A DNA stretch of 53,359 nt from Streptoalloteichus tenebrarius (GCF_024171885.1 NZ_JAMTCP010000045.1:1649-55007); one strand, 5' to 3'. Numbered from the stretch's first letter, positions 25,187 to 33,602 are shown. Notes: generated from the letters alone by a model not told the origin. Numbers and translations: made by a program.

Positions 25187-25744
25187 ATGTTCCGAGTGCG
25201 GGCCATGGCTGCCGGCGTGCTGCTCACGGCCCTGGCCGTGTCGACGGCCACGGCGACGACCGCCCACGCGGCAGGGGAGAGCCTGCCCAGCTACGAGCAG
25301 TGGCAGAGCGACGTGCGGAGGTCGTTGGAGGGCGTGGACCAGTACCTCGACGGCGCGCGCGGGCAGGGCGCCGCGATCGTGCTGGACATCGACAACACCG
25401 CGTTGGAGACCGAGTATCACCGGGGCCGCGCCAACAGGCCGGTGCTCGACGCCGAGCGCCACGCGAAGCGGCTGGGGATGACCGTGCTCATCGTCTCCGC
25501 CCGCAGGGTCGGCCACGAACAGAGCGCGCTCGACGAGCTGCGGCGTGCCGGGTACGAGCCGGACAAGATCTGCCTGAAGAGGAGCGGGGAACACAACGCG
25601 GAGGGGAAGCTCCGCTGCCGCAAGCAGTTCACACAGCAGGGCTACCGGATCACCGCCAACATCGGGAACCGGGACACCGACTTCCAGGGCGGGTACTACG
25701 ACCGGAAGTTCAAGCTTCCCGACTACGGCGGGCAACTGAGCTGA
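25187..25744 (+). CDS. secreted HAD-type acid phosphatase-like protein
   Basis: A 185-residue protein from ATG 25187, with a perfect GAGGAGG site before it. A signal peptide ends near AHAAGES (about 29-30). The HAD motif I is VLDIDNTALET (DxDxT), motif II is LIVSARR, and the late acidic pair is in NRDTDFQGG. It fits the class B-type acid phosphatase/HAD group that dephosphorylates nucleotides outside the cell, though it is shorter than typical members. The tail KLPDYGGQLS suggests a complete C-terminus. Confidence 0.82.
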   Translation: MFRVRAMAAGVLLTALAVSTATATTAHAAGESLPSYEQWQSDVRRSLEGVDQYLDGARGQGAAIVLDIDNTALETEYHRGRANRPVLDAERHAKRLGMTVLIVSARRVGHEQSALDELRRAGYEPDKICLKRSGEHNAEGKLRCRKQFTQQGYRITANIGNRDTDFQGGYYDRKFKLPDYGGQLS

Positions 25745-25908
25745 ACTGTGGAGGCGGCCGGGGATGTGTCGGCTCACCTGAGCCCCAGCCCTGGGCAGCC
25801 GAACCTGGTTGAGGGGAAGCCGTTGCCCACGGTCAGCTCCCGCACAACATGACCACAGTGGACAGATGTTGGCCTGGTGTCCGTGATCCGTCGCGTGGCG
25901 GTCCTTCG

Positions 25909-25972
25909 GGTGTGGTTTGTTCCGTCAGTGATGGAACCGGGGGTCGGGTGCGGGTGTCGGTCATGATCGGAC
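25909..25972. repeat. flanking direct repeat, left copy
   Basis: About 62 bases (GGGTGTGGTTTGTTCCGTCAG onward) match 27005-27066 with few changes. The unit contains GTTCCGTCAGTGATGGAAC (25919-25937), a near-perfect palindrome that is perfect in the right copy. The matching continuation GGGTGG-TCAGGACCCC resumes at 26051, so this copy is split by about 80 bp. Confidence 0.7.
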
Positions 25973-26029
25973 GGGATGCCGTCCGCGAGCCGTCGACGCC
26001 CTGCGTCTTCCGCCGACGGCGAGCGGACT

Positions 26030-26062
26030 CCTGACCCACCCGAGAGGGCCGGGTGGGTCAGG
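26030..26062. terminator. strong hairpin
   Basis: CCTGACCCACCCG (26030-26042) pairs perfectly with 26050-26062 around a 7-base loop. It lies downstream of the decayed minus-strand locus and could end its transcript. Confidence 0.6.
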
Positions 26063-26103
26063 ACCCCGGCCTCGACGGAGATCCGCCGCCCCGGCGAGTC
26101 GGA

Positions 26104-26175
26104 CTGCTGAATCCTCACCCGTCCCCGTTCCGACAGGGTGCGGCGGACGAGGAATGTCCACAGAAGCCAGTCCAC
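26104..26175 (-). repeat. dispersed short repeat, copy B
   Basis: Matches 23540-23620 (see that entry). It sits just after the end of the Imm1 remnant on the minus strand. Confidence 0.6.
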
Positions 26176-26456
26176 TTAGGGCTTTCGGCTCGGGTTCGGG
26201 TGACGCGCTCGGGCTCGGGCGGAAGACGCGGAACCAGCTCGGCTCCTGCCACCGCACTCCGTCCAGGCGTGCGCCGTTGGCGCTGAGGAAATCGAGGGCG
26301 GACCGGCGCACGTCGGCGAGGGGGATCTCGGCGCTGACGGGACGCCGCGCAGGTGCCCCATGGAGTGGTAGGCCACGTGGTCGGCGTGTCGCTGCCGTCG
26401 AAGCTGATGGCCGCGCCGGGTGAAGCTGGCCGCGCCGGTGGCCATGCGGTCCGGGA
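26170..26456 (-). pseudogene. Imm1-family immunity gene remnant
   Basis: Read on the minus strand, one frame gives LNALPDRMATGAA and HADHVAYHSMGHLRGVPS; after a frame change near 26340 another gives EIPLADVRRSALDFLSANGARLDGVRWQE (two adjoining motifs). The second part matches the C-terminal half of Imm1 immunity proteins (EiPv-DvR-A--eFl--G-RP--V-WQe). No frame spans the whole, so it is broken. It directly follows the deaminase-toxin remnant, as Imm1 genes usually follow their toxin. Confidence 0.6.
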
Positions 26457-26932
26457 GCGCGTTCAGGTCGGCAGTGGGCCACGGTGATGTGTCGCATCCT
26501 CGGGTCGGTCCGGCCCCTGTCCCGCATCAGCGCGGCCAACGGGCGGCGGTAGCTCGGCGCGAAGCTGCTCGAACGCTCGGGACTGGGGGTCGGCTGAGCA
26601 GGGTCGGGCGTGCGAGCGGGCGACGGCGGCAACTTGGGACAGGGCCGGGGCGGAGTGGCGGTGGGGTCGGCGTCGAGGCTGTTGAGGTAGTGCTCGGTGC
26701 GGTTCTCGGCCTCCGGCACGGCGCGGTAGGTGTCGTCGATGCCCGGTCGGGACTGCGCCACGATTCCTCACGCATGCTGGGCGTCGAGGTCGTGGGCGCC
26801 TTGCAGGGCACGGGCCCAGTGCTGATGAGCCTGATCCACAGCCTCACCAGCCTCGTTCAGGTCCTGTCGTGCCTGACGGGTCCTGCCGAGCACAGCGCGC
26901 AGCCGCGCGATGACCTCACCCAGCGCTGACAC
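26457..26932 (-). pseudogene. deaminase-type toxin remnant (SCP1.201/DddA-like)
   Basis: From GTG 26932 a frame encodes a helical N-terminus (ARLRAVLGRTRQARQDLNE, AVDQAHQHWARALQGAHD) and hits TGA at 26768-26770. The same frame resumes as DDTYRAVPEAENRTEHYLN and a Pro-rich linker. A second frame gives FEQLRAELPPPVGRADAGQG, like the start of SCP1.201-type deaminase domains, and a third gives LAALMRDRG--DPRMRHITVAH, like a helix-strand unit of the deaminase fold. The zinc-loop cysteines are gone. Assignment rests on recalled family patterns and on the adjoining Imm1 remnant. Confidence 0.5.
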
Positions 26933-27004
26933 GGTGCACCCCTTCTTGGCTACGACGGGTGATCGCAGCCCGACCTGCGTGACCTGTTGTCCTCAGTCCC
27001 GTCC

Positions 27005-27083
27005 GGGTGCGGCTTGTTCCGTCAGTGACGGAACTGGGGTCGTGTGCGGGTGTCGGTCATGATCCGGGTGGATCAGGACCCCA
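27005..27083. repeat. flanking direct repeat, right copy
   Basis: An uninterrupted copy of the 25909 repeat, including the perfect 19-bp palindrome GTTCCGTCAGTGACGGAAC (27016-27034) and the GGGTGGATCAGGACCCC end. The two copies bracket the decayed toxin/immunity locus. Confidence 0.7.
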
Positions 27084-27112
27084 GCCGGCGGAAACGACCG
27101 CGCGGCGTCGAG

Positions 27113-27580
27113 TCAGGCGCGGAGCAGCTCGCCCAGCCGGTCCAGGAAGACCCGCTGGCCCGTCACGATCCGGTCCCGCGCCGCGTCCAGGTCGAACCAC
27201 GCCACCCGGTCGACCTCGGGGAAGGACCGGACCCGGCCGGACCCCCTCGGCCACTCCATGTCGAACGTCCCGGGGACGACCTCGGCCGGGTCGAGGTCGC
27301 CCTCCAGCGCCCACGCCGTCACGACCTTGCCGCCGGACTGCCGAGTCGTGCCCAGCGGGAGCAGCTCGCCGGCCGGCGTGGGCAGGCCCAGCTCCTCCTG
27401 GAACTCCCGCCGGGCGGCGGCCTCGGGTTCCTCGTCCGAGGTGTACTCGCCCTTGGGCAGCGACCAGGCGCCCGCGTCCCGCCTCGCCCAGAACGGCCCG
27501 CCCATGTGGCCGAGCAGCACCTCCGGGCTCCCGCCGGTCCGGCGGAACAACAGGATTCCCGCGCTGTGTCTCGTCGTCAC
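27113..27580 (-). CDS. Nudix hydrolase
   Basis: A 155-residue protein from GTG 27580 (VTTRHSAGILLFRR). The Nudix box is complete: GEYTSDEEPEAAARREFQEE then LGL, fitting G-x5-E-x7-REUxEExGU. Residues WSLPKGEY before it and the Asp/Glu-rich C-terminus resemble the NUDIX group similar to diadenosine-polyphosphate hydrolases, which cleave X-linked nucleoside diphosphates. The frame is open to 27991, but the extension is Arg/Cys-rich and not family-like. A palindromic repeat lies just beyond its stop. Confidence 0.85.
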   Translation of the reverse strand: MTTRHSAGILLFRRTGGSPEVLLGHMGGPFWARRDAGAWSLPKGEYTSDEEPEAAARREFQEELGLPTPAGELLPLGTTRQSGGKVVTAWALEGDLDPAEVVPGTFDMEWPRGSGRVRSFPEVDRVAWFDLDAARDRIVTGQRVFLDRLGELLRA

Positions 27581-28116
27581 GCCCCGAAGTCTGCCCGTCC
27601 CCGGCGATCCGGCGTGCGCGCCCACCGCGACGAGGTGTTCCGCCGTCATCCCCGAGGTGCCGCCGAACTGACGTCCCGCATTGATGATCACCTTTGTTGG
27701 GCTCTCCGTCACACGAAGATCGGCGTCACCGGAACGAGGAGATCGTGACGGTCGGTTGAACATTCTGCTCGATCTGATGAGGCACGACGCCCGGTCGAGG
27801 CATGTTCGGGCCTCTGGAGGCCGAAGTACGGTGGATGAGCCACATCGCCTCGGCTGTGGGGGAGCGGGTCGTGCGGTGATCACTCCTCCACGGGTGCGCG
27901 GGGCGAGGTGAGCAGTGCGGATGAACCAGCCCGACCGTCGGCGGCGCGTCGCGAGGACGCTCGTGCGCGACCTCGCCGGGCACGCGCTCACGGCCTCGCG
28001 TGATCGAGGCCCCGCCGCGCACGGTCGGTCCTCGCGCTGTCCCGTCCTTCTGTCCGGAAAGCCTCCACCCGGGACCGGGGGAAGAACGAGTCCGACCGCG
28101 ACGAGGAGGGTTCACG
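27581..28116. other. gap before the fusion-gene operon
   Basis: No credible gene is seen in about 535 bases. It must hold the promoters of the Nudix gene (leftward) and of the two-gene operon starting at 28117 (rightward). A short frame from ATG 27921 is open but Arg-rich, with no similarity, and I do not call it. Confidence 0.4.
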
Positions 28117-28629
28117 ATGATGGGTCAGGACGGGGAGGACCGCGCTCCCGGCGCGGTGCGGGAGACGTTGGCGGAGTGTCACCGTCGGATCGCGGAGATC
28201 GACGAGGAGCTGTCCCGACTCGTCCACCGCCGCGAGAAGATCGTGGACGGGGTCCGCGCGGCCCTGCTCGAACGACTGCCGACCGAGGGCGGCCACGGCG
28301 ACCAGGACGGCGGCGGCACCGGCGGCACCCGGCCCAGGGCCGCCGGGCGCGGCCGGAGGGGGACCGCACCTGACCGGCACCCGGCCTTCGACCCGGCGGC
28401 CGAGCCGTCGCCTCAGGTGACCAGGGAGGTCCAGGCCCTGCACGACCGGCTACGCGGCTTCCACGAGGAGATCGAGCGCGTCGACGTGGCCCTCACCCGC
28501 CTGGTCCGTCGCCGCAAGGAGCTGGTCACCACCACGCTCATGACGTTGGCGCGCCGGGTGCCCGAGGCGGCCAGGGGGAAGGCCACCGGACTGGAGCCCC
28601 GGGTCGCGATGGCCCTGGCCCCCTGGTGA
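28117..28629 (+). CDS. hypothetical protein with two chorismate-mutase-like helical repeats
   Basis: A 170-residue protein from ATG 28117, with GAGGAGGG before it. Residues about 18-54 (CHRRIAEIDEELSRLVHRRE onward) and about 108-144 (LHDRLRGFHEEIERVDVALT onward) are internal repeats of a long amphipathic helix of the pattern R-aEID-eL-rLv-RR, like helix 1 of AroQ-type chorismate mutase. The other catalytic helices are absent, so enzymatic activity is doubtful. A Gly/Arg-rich linker joins the repeats. It ends 81 bp before the oxygenase/amidinotransferase fusion on the same strand and is probably co-transcribed with it; a partner role is inference. Confidence 0.65.
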   Translation: MMGQDGEDRAPGAVRETLAECHRRIAEIDEELSRLVHRREKIVDGVRAALLERLPTEGGHGDQDGGGTGGTRPRAAGRGRRGTAPDRHPAFDPAAEPSPQVTREVQALHDRLRGFHEEIERVDVALTRLVRRRKELVTTTLMTLARRVPEAARGKATGLEPRVAMALAPW

Positions 28630-28710
28630 CCCCGGTCCTCCCGCGGCCACGCGCGTGGCCCGCGACCGGGAGCCGCCACCGAACCTTCGGGAGAGCACCG
28701 TGAGGACGGG

Positions 28711-31023
28711 GTGATGCGTCGCCTGCGGCAGGCCGGGGTCGTGACGGTCGCTTCCCGCCACGCGCGCCGGATCGCGGCCGCGGCCCGTGACCTCGACCCG
28801 GCTCCCGATCCCGTGGAACGCTCCCGCGCCGAGTGGGCCGACCTGGCCTCCGCCGTCGCCCCGGCGCTGCCGAGCGGCCTGGTCCGCGCCGTGCGCCAGT
28901 TCGGCGTCCGCGGCAGGGCGGGCCGCACGCTGGTGGTGCGGGGGTTGCCCGTGGACGCGGACCTCCAGGCCACGCCCGGTGTCGCGAGCCAGGAGATGGG
29001 CGGCGCGGCCCGCCGCGGCGTCCTCACCGCGCTCGCCGTCCTCAACCTGCTCGGCGAGCCGCACCCGGAGCGGGACAGCACGCCGTGGGTCCACCACCTC
29101 ACCCCGGCGCTGGAGCCGCGGCACGACAGCGGCCCGCACGCGACGACCCCGCTCTGGCGCGTGGAGAACCTCTGGAGCGCCCACCGCTGCCATCACCTCG
29201 CGATGCTCTGCCTGCGCGGCCATCCCACGGTGCTCACCGCGTCGGCCGCGGCCCTCGATCTCGATCCGAGGTGGGAGAGGGTGCTGCGCGCCCCCCGGTT
29301 CGTCCCCGGCGGGGACGGGTCGGGCGCGAACGGCGACCAGCACCCCGCGCCCGTGTTGTCCGGTCCCGCCGGCGATCCCGAGATCCGGTACCACTCGCTC
29401 TTCCTGCGCCCGTACGACCCGGAGGACGTCGACGCGGCGGCGGCCCTGCGCCACCTGACGAACGAACTCACCCGCGTCACGCTCCGGCACGTGCTGGAGC
29501 CGGGCGACCTGCTCCTGCTGGACAACCGGCGGACCGTCCACGCCCACCCCGCCGTGTCCATCCACCGCGACGGCGCCGACTGGTGGTTGGCACGCGTCAC
29601 GGCGTTCACCACGGCCGGCGCGGCCCCACCGGAGATCCCGCCGACGACCGACGCGCGCGAGGTCGCGCCGAAGATCAGACCTCGGATCGCGCCCGAGACC
29701 GCACCGAAGATCACACCCGGGACCACCCCCGAGATCGCGCCGGAGATCGCGCCGCGGGCCACGCCAAAGACCCGGCCGAAGATCAGGCCTGTTTCACGGC
29801 GGGGAACCGTGGCGCCCCCACGAGAAACGCCGACAGCACCGGTTTCGGTCCCCAGCTCCCCGGGACCTCCGGTGGTGCGGGAACCCTCTCGGCCTCCTGG
29901 CAACCCCGCGCCGACCATCGTCGCCCCGGCCCCGGCCCGGCGTCCCGACCTGGGCGTCATGCGACCCGCGTGCTCCCACGACGAGTTCTCCCCGCTGGTG
30001 GAGGTCGTCGTGGGCACGGCGGCGAACGCTCGCCTCCCCAACCTGGTCCGGGACCCGTCCGCGTGGCTCGGCCTCTATCCCGAGCTGACCGCGCGCGAAC
30101 TGGAGCGGATCCAGGTGGGCAGGTTTCCCCCACGCGTGGTGGAGGAGAGCGAGGAGGACCTCGACACGCTGGCGCGGATGCTGTGGGAGCTGGGGGTGGT
30201 GGTGCATCGCCCCGTGCCCGTCGACCACGAACTGGGGTTCGTCACCCCGCACTGGGGCGCGTCCGGCTTCCACTCCTACTGCCCCAGGGACCTGACCCTC
30301 GTCCTCGGCACGACGATCATCGAGACCCCCAGCCTGATGCGGGCCCGGTACCACGAGCTGGCCGGCCTGCGCCCGTTGTTCCGGCGCTACATGGAGGCGG
30401 GGTCGACCTGGATCGCCGCCCCCCGACCGGAACTGCGCAACGAACTGTTCGGAGTGGACGGTCGGGGACGGCCGACGCTGGGCGAGGCCGAGCCGGTGTT
30501 CGACGCCGCCAACGTGTTGCGCTGCGGCCGCGACCTGTTCTACCAGGTGTCCGTGTCGGGGAACGAGGCCGGATTCCGCTGGTTGCGGGCGGTCGCGGCG
30601 CTGCTGGGGGACTACCGGGTGCACCCCCTGCGTGGCCTCTACCCCTACACCCACATCGACACGACGCTGATGCTCGTCCGGCCCGGCCTGGTGGTGGCCA
30701 ATCCGGCCTACGTCTCCGAGCGCACCCTGCCCGCGCCGTTGCGGCGCTGGGACGTCCTGTGGTGCCCGCCGCCGGTCGAGGCGGCCCGACCCGCGACGCC
30801 GTGGCCGACCACCTCGCCGTGGATCGGGATGAACCTGTTGATGGTCGCCCCGGACCTGGCGATCGTCGACGCCGCGCAACACAAGCTCATCCGCCTGCTG
30901 GAACGCCGCGGTGTTCACGTGCTGCCGCACACCCTCCGGCACGCCCGGGTCCTCGGCGGGGGACACCACTGCGTCACGCTCGACACGGTCCGGGCGGGCG
31001 ACCTCAACGACTACTGCTCCTGA
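28711..31023 (+). CDS. fusion: VioC-like 2-oxoglutarate oxygenase domain + amidinotransferase
   Basis: A 770-residue protein (GTG 28711, or ATG 28714). Residues about 45-302 resemble clavaminate-synthase/VioC-type arginine or asparagine oxygenases: LVVRGLPVD, then RVENLWSAHRCHHLAMLCLRG (two adjoining blocks) and DNRRTVHAHPAV. The HxE iron ligand pair reads R150-V-E152, so the first His seems lost; H277 is kept. Residues about 305-410 are a Pro-rich linker with a K/E-I-x-P repeat. Residues about 415-770 form a glycine-amidinotransferase-like domain (AGAT/StrB1 type): PVFDAANVLRCGRD, YPYTHID (H648), and GGGHHCVTLD with nucleophile C754. The second half should transfer an amidino group, often from arginine; the first half may bind the amino acid without oxidising it. 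The acceptor and product are unknown. Confidence 0.8.
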   Translation: MMRRLRQAGVVTVASRHARRIAAAARDLDPAPDPVERSRAEWADLASAVAPALPSGLVRAVRQFGVRGRAGRTLVVRGLPVDADLQATPGVASQEMGGAARRGVLTALAVLNLLGEPHPERDSTPWVHHLTPALEPRHDSGPHATTPLWRVENLWSAHRCHHLAMLCLRGHPTVLTASAAALDLDPRWERVLRAPRFVPGGDGSGANGDQHPAPVLSGPAGDPEIRYHSLFLRPYDPEDVDAAAALRHLTNELTRVTLRHVLEPGDLLLLDNRRTVHAHPAVSIHRDGADWWLARVTAFTTAGAAPPEIPPTTDAREVAPKIRPRIAPETAPKITPGTTPEIAPEIAPRATPKTRPKIRPVSRRGTVAPPRETPTAPVSVPSSPGPPVVREPSRPPGNPAPTIVAPAPARRPDLGVMRPACSHDEFSPLVEVVVGTAANARLPNLVRDPSAWLGLYPELTARELERIQVGRFPPRVVEESEEDLDTLARMLWELGVVVHRPVPVDHELGFVTPHWGASGFHSYCPRDLTLVLGTTIIETPSLMRARYHELAGLRPLFRRYMEAGSTWIAAPRPELRNELFGVDGRGRPTLGEAEPVFDAANVLRCGRDLFYQVSVSGNEAGFRWLRAVAALLGDYRVHPLRGLYPYTHIDTTLMLVRPGLVVANPAYVSERTLPAPLRRWDVLWCPPPVEAARPATPWPTTSPWIGMNLLMVAPDLAIVDAAQHKLIRLLERRGVHVLPHTLRHARVLGGGHHCVTLDTVRAGDLNDYCS
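29668..29790 (+). repeat. 12-nt coding repeat in the linker
   Basis: Codes for about ten K/E-I-x-P or related four-residue units (KIRP, RIAP, KITP, EIAP, EIAP, KIRP) in the linker joining the two domains of the fusion protein. Such repeats can change length by slippage. Confidence 0.65.
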
Positions 31024-31115
31024 TCGCGGACCAGAGGCACGGCGGTCCGGTGTCTGTTGTTCCGAGTCTGGTGCTGGTTGGTGCGGCCTCGGGTGCGCTG
31101 GCCGGGGCGGTTCCC

Positions 31116-31511
31116 TCAGCGCCGCGTCGTGGAGCGCGCGTCGAAGGCGGCGCGGGAGGACTCGATGTGGTCGATGTGGTCCCGGGTCCACGCGCAGATC
31201 GCGGTGACCGTCTCCAGAAGTCGGTGCCCCGGCGGGGTGAGGGTGTCGTCGACGCTGGGCGGGGAGGTCGGGTGCACCCGGCGAACCACCAGGCCGTCAC
31301 GTTCCAGGCCGCGCAGGGTCTGGGTGAGCATCTTGTGGCTCACGCCCTCGATCCGGCCGTGCAGGTCGCTGAAGCGCAGGGTGCCCCCGCCCAGCGCGGA
31401 GATGATCAGCAGCGCCGACTTGTCCGCGATGCGGTTGATCACCTGTCGGGCGACCGTGTTGGCGCGCATCACGTCGGCCCGCTCGTCCAGCGCGCCGGCC
31501 TGGTCACTCAC
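31116..31511 (-). CDS. HxlR-family transcription regulator
   Basis: A 131-residue winged-helix protein from GTG 31511 (VSDQAGALDER). It has an HxlR core (KSALLIISALGGGTLRFSDL, GVSHKMLTQTLRGLERDGLV over adjoining motifs). Unlike the HxlR at 15071, it has no Cys near the N-terminus; the usual C(P) position reads VMRANTVARQV. It is divergent from a quinone-oxidoreductase-like pseudogene, the normal partner type, so it is probably an orphaned regulator. Confidence 0.88.
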   Translation of the reverse strand: MSDQAGALDERADVMRANTVARQVINRIADKSALLIISALGGGTLRFSDLHGRIEGVSHKMLTQTLRGLERDGLVVRRVHPTSPPSVDDTLTPPGHRLLETVTAICAWTRDHIDHIESSRAAFDARSTTRR

Positions 31512-31662
31512 CTCGGGGTGCCCCTCGCACGGAGAAGTGCGTTCTTCCTGGTCAGCGCCCACCTTCTTCCGGTCGGGAGGCCCCGAGCAAGACCGGTCCC
31601 CGAGCAGGACCGGACTGGGAACTGGGCAGCCAGGACACACGAGACAGGGGAGGAGCACCACC

Positions 31663-32499
31663 GTGCGAGCGCTGCTGCCCGCCGAACAGAGCACCGGACA
31701 GAACACCGAGCAGTTCACTGACCGGCCAGCCGTCCCGGCGGCGCTCGTCGTCGAGGCCGAGATCCCCGCACCGGAGCCCTCGTCTGACCAGGCCCTGGTG
31801 AAGGTCGAGGCGTTCTCGCTCAACCGCACCGACCTGCTGTACCTCACCAGCGCCCGGGAGCTGCGCCCCCAGTCCCGACTGGCGTCCCGGCGACGACCTC
31901 GCGGGCACCGTCGTGCGCGCGGCGGCCGACGGCAGCGGACCTCGGGTCGGGGAACGCGTCGGACCGCTGTTCGGGCAACGGGTGTTGCTGACCGGGGCCA
32001 CGGGCGGGGTCGGGCACTACGTGGTGGACTCGCCGCGTCGGCCGGGGCGGAGCTGACCGCCGTCGCCGCGCCGCACGAGCCGTGGCAGCGCCTTCCCGAG
32101 CTGGGCGCGGTCGCCGTGATCCACGACGTCGCCGACGCGGAGCGGCCGTTCGACGTGGTCCTGGAGTCGATCGGGGGCGCCCACCTGTCGACGGCCGTCA
32201 GCAGGGCGCGCAGGGATGGTCTCGTCCTATGGTTCGGCCAGGCGTCGGGCCAGCCGGTGACGCTCGACTTCTTCGACTACGTCGCCGGTTTCGAGTCGGT
32301 GTCGCTGCGCCGGTTCACCGTCTACGACAGCGCCGCGAGCTGGGGCGCCGACCTGGCCGCCCTGGTCAGGCTGACCGCCGCCGGCCGCCTGCGGCCGCAG
32401 ATCGACCACCGGCGGCCCTGGACCGAGGTTGGCGACGCCCTCGCGCTGTTGGCCGGCCGCCGGCTGCGCGGCAAGGCCGTCTTCCACCTCGGCAACTGA
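31663..32499 (+). pseudogene. quinone oxidoreductase-like pseudogene
   Basis: GTG 31663, with GGGGAGGAG before it, starts a medium-chain reductase (VRALLPAEQ, then VKVEAFSLNRTDLLYL). At about 31875 the frame shifts: WRPGDDLAGTVVRAAADGSG is read in another frame. About 60 residues are missing before GQRVLLTGATGGVGHYVV (31970-32025). A second shift near 32035 returns to the first frame for the remaining Rossmann half (AGAELTAVAAPHEPWQRLPE to the end). Two frameshifts plus an internal deletion mean it is not functional. Confidence 0.8.
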
Positions 32500-32506
32500 C
32501 CGGCTC

Positions 32507-32537
32507 GGGGAGCTGTCCTTTGTGGACGGATCTCCCC
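32507..32537. terminator. imperfect hairpin between convergent genes
   Basis: GGGGAG-ct-GTCC pairs with GGAC-ggat-CTCCCC around a short loop between the reductase pseudogene and the convergent PP2C-like gene. Confidence 0.4.
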
Positions 32538-32552
32538 TCGATGGCTGCTGTC

Positions 32553-33263
32553 TCACCGCCAGCCGGGAGGCGTCTCCGGGTGTGGCAGCACCATGACGGT
32601 GATGTCGTCGTTGCTGTGTTGCCGACCGGCCTTCACGAGCTGCTGCGCGCACATCTCGGGATCGCAGGCGTGGGCGGCGAGGATGCCGGTCATCTCGGTC
32701 GCGGGGAGCCGGTGCAGCCCGTCGGAGGCCAACACCAGCATGTCGCTCTGGGCCTCCATGGCCCACACGCCGTAGACGGGGACCCGAGCGAGGCTGTGCA
32801 TGAGCTGGTGGTCGGCACGGCGGGCCTCCTCTTCGGCGGCGCCCTTCACGCGGAGCAGGTGGCCCCGCGTGTGCGGGTTGGTCACCCGCTTGACCTGGCC
32901 GTCGGTGGCGGCGTAGGCGACGCTGTCGCCAGCCCACGCGACCAGCCACCGGCGGCCGGGCCGGGTCGCCGCCACCACGATCGCCCCGTCCGGGGTGGGC
33001 AGCTCGTTCTCCGCGTCGGCGCACAGCTCGGAGGCGGCCACGATGCCCAGCACGGGGGTGCGCCGCGCGGCGACCCGGACGGCGGTGGTGGCGGCGAGCC
33101 CGGCGAGGTCCGCGACCTCGGCGGTGGAGCCCGTCCCGTCGACGATGGCGGCGGCCAGCCGGCCACCGTGGACGTGGTGGGCGGCCGCGTCGGCGTTGAG
33201 CGGGCGTTTCGGTCCCTTCTCGGTCGCGTGGCCGACGACGAGGTCAGAGGCGGTCGTTGTCAT
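32553..33263 (-). CDS. PP2C-like serine/threonine phosphatase
   Basis: A 236-residue single-domain protein from ATG 33261-33263 (MTTTASDLVVGHATEKG). The PPM/PP2C metal motifs are present: AAIVDGTGS (usually VxDGMGG), WLVAWAGDS, VLASDGL and NDDITVMVL. It is short and cytosolic, with no kinase or sensor domain attached. Such enzymes dephosphorylate Ser/Thr proteins in actinobacterial signalling; the partner kinase is not in the window. Confidence 0.85.
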   Translation of the reverse strand: MTTTASDLVVGHATEKGPKRPLNADAAAHHVHGGRLAAAIVDGTGSTAEVADLAGLAATTAVRVAARRTPVLGIVAASELCADAENELPTPDGAIVVAATRPGRRWLVAWAGDSVAYAATDGQVKRVTNPHTRGHLLRVKGAAEEEARRADHQLMHSLARVPVYGVWAMEAQSDMLVLASDGLHRLPATEMTGILAAHACDPEMCAQQLVKAGRQHSNDDITVMVLPHPETPPGWR

Positions 33264-33402
33264 GGGGACGCTTCCTACCGGATGCTCCGGCCGATCCGAG
33301 AAGGACCCGCGTTCCCACCGCGCCAATCAGTCCAACGGGTGACATCGGCGGGTCAGCCTTGCTCCCCGCGTTGTTGTTCCCCGCACTGTCGGCGTTCTCG
33401 GT

Positions 33403-33602
33403 TCCGGGAACACCACGGAACGGCCGCCAACGCCGAGGAGGTGGCCGGGATCGTGCGGCTGCCGCCCTCGCGGCCCGTCCCCGCCAGCACACCGCCCGAT
33501 CGCCTCAGTGATTCCGGCCCGCCTCGCGGCTACGCTCGGTGACTTGGTGGCGGGCGGGACTGGCTGGTGGAGGGGGGATGCGGCTCCTGGTGACCGGCGG
33601 CG
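33403..33602 (+). repeat. chimeric scrap of Imm1, Nudix and galE sequences
   Basis: Bases about 33403-33463 encode REHHGTAANAEEVAGIVRL, an inverted near-copy of the start of the Imm1 gene at 33914-34312. From 33471 to 33602 the sequence is a direct near-copy (about five changes) of 35705-35837: the 3' end of the second Nudix gene, the galE promoter region and the first 27 bases of galE (ATG at 33578). Neither part is a working gene. Confidence 0.85.

Noticed and set aside
27921-28373. Small frame upstream of the 28117 gene
   Set aside because: Arg/Pro-rich, overlaps the real gene in another frame, and has no ribosome site or similarity.
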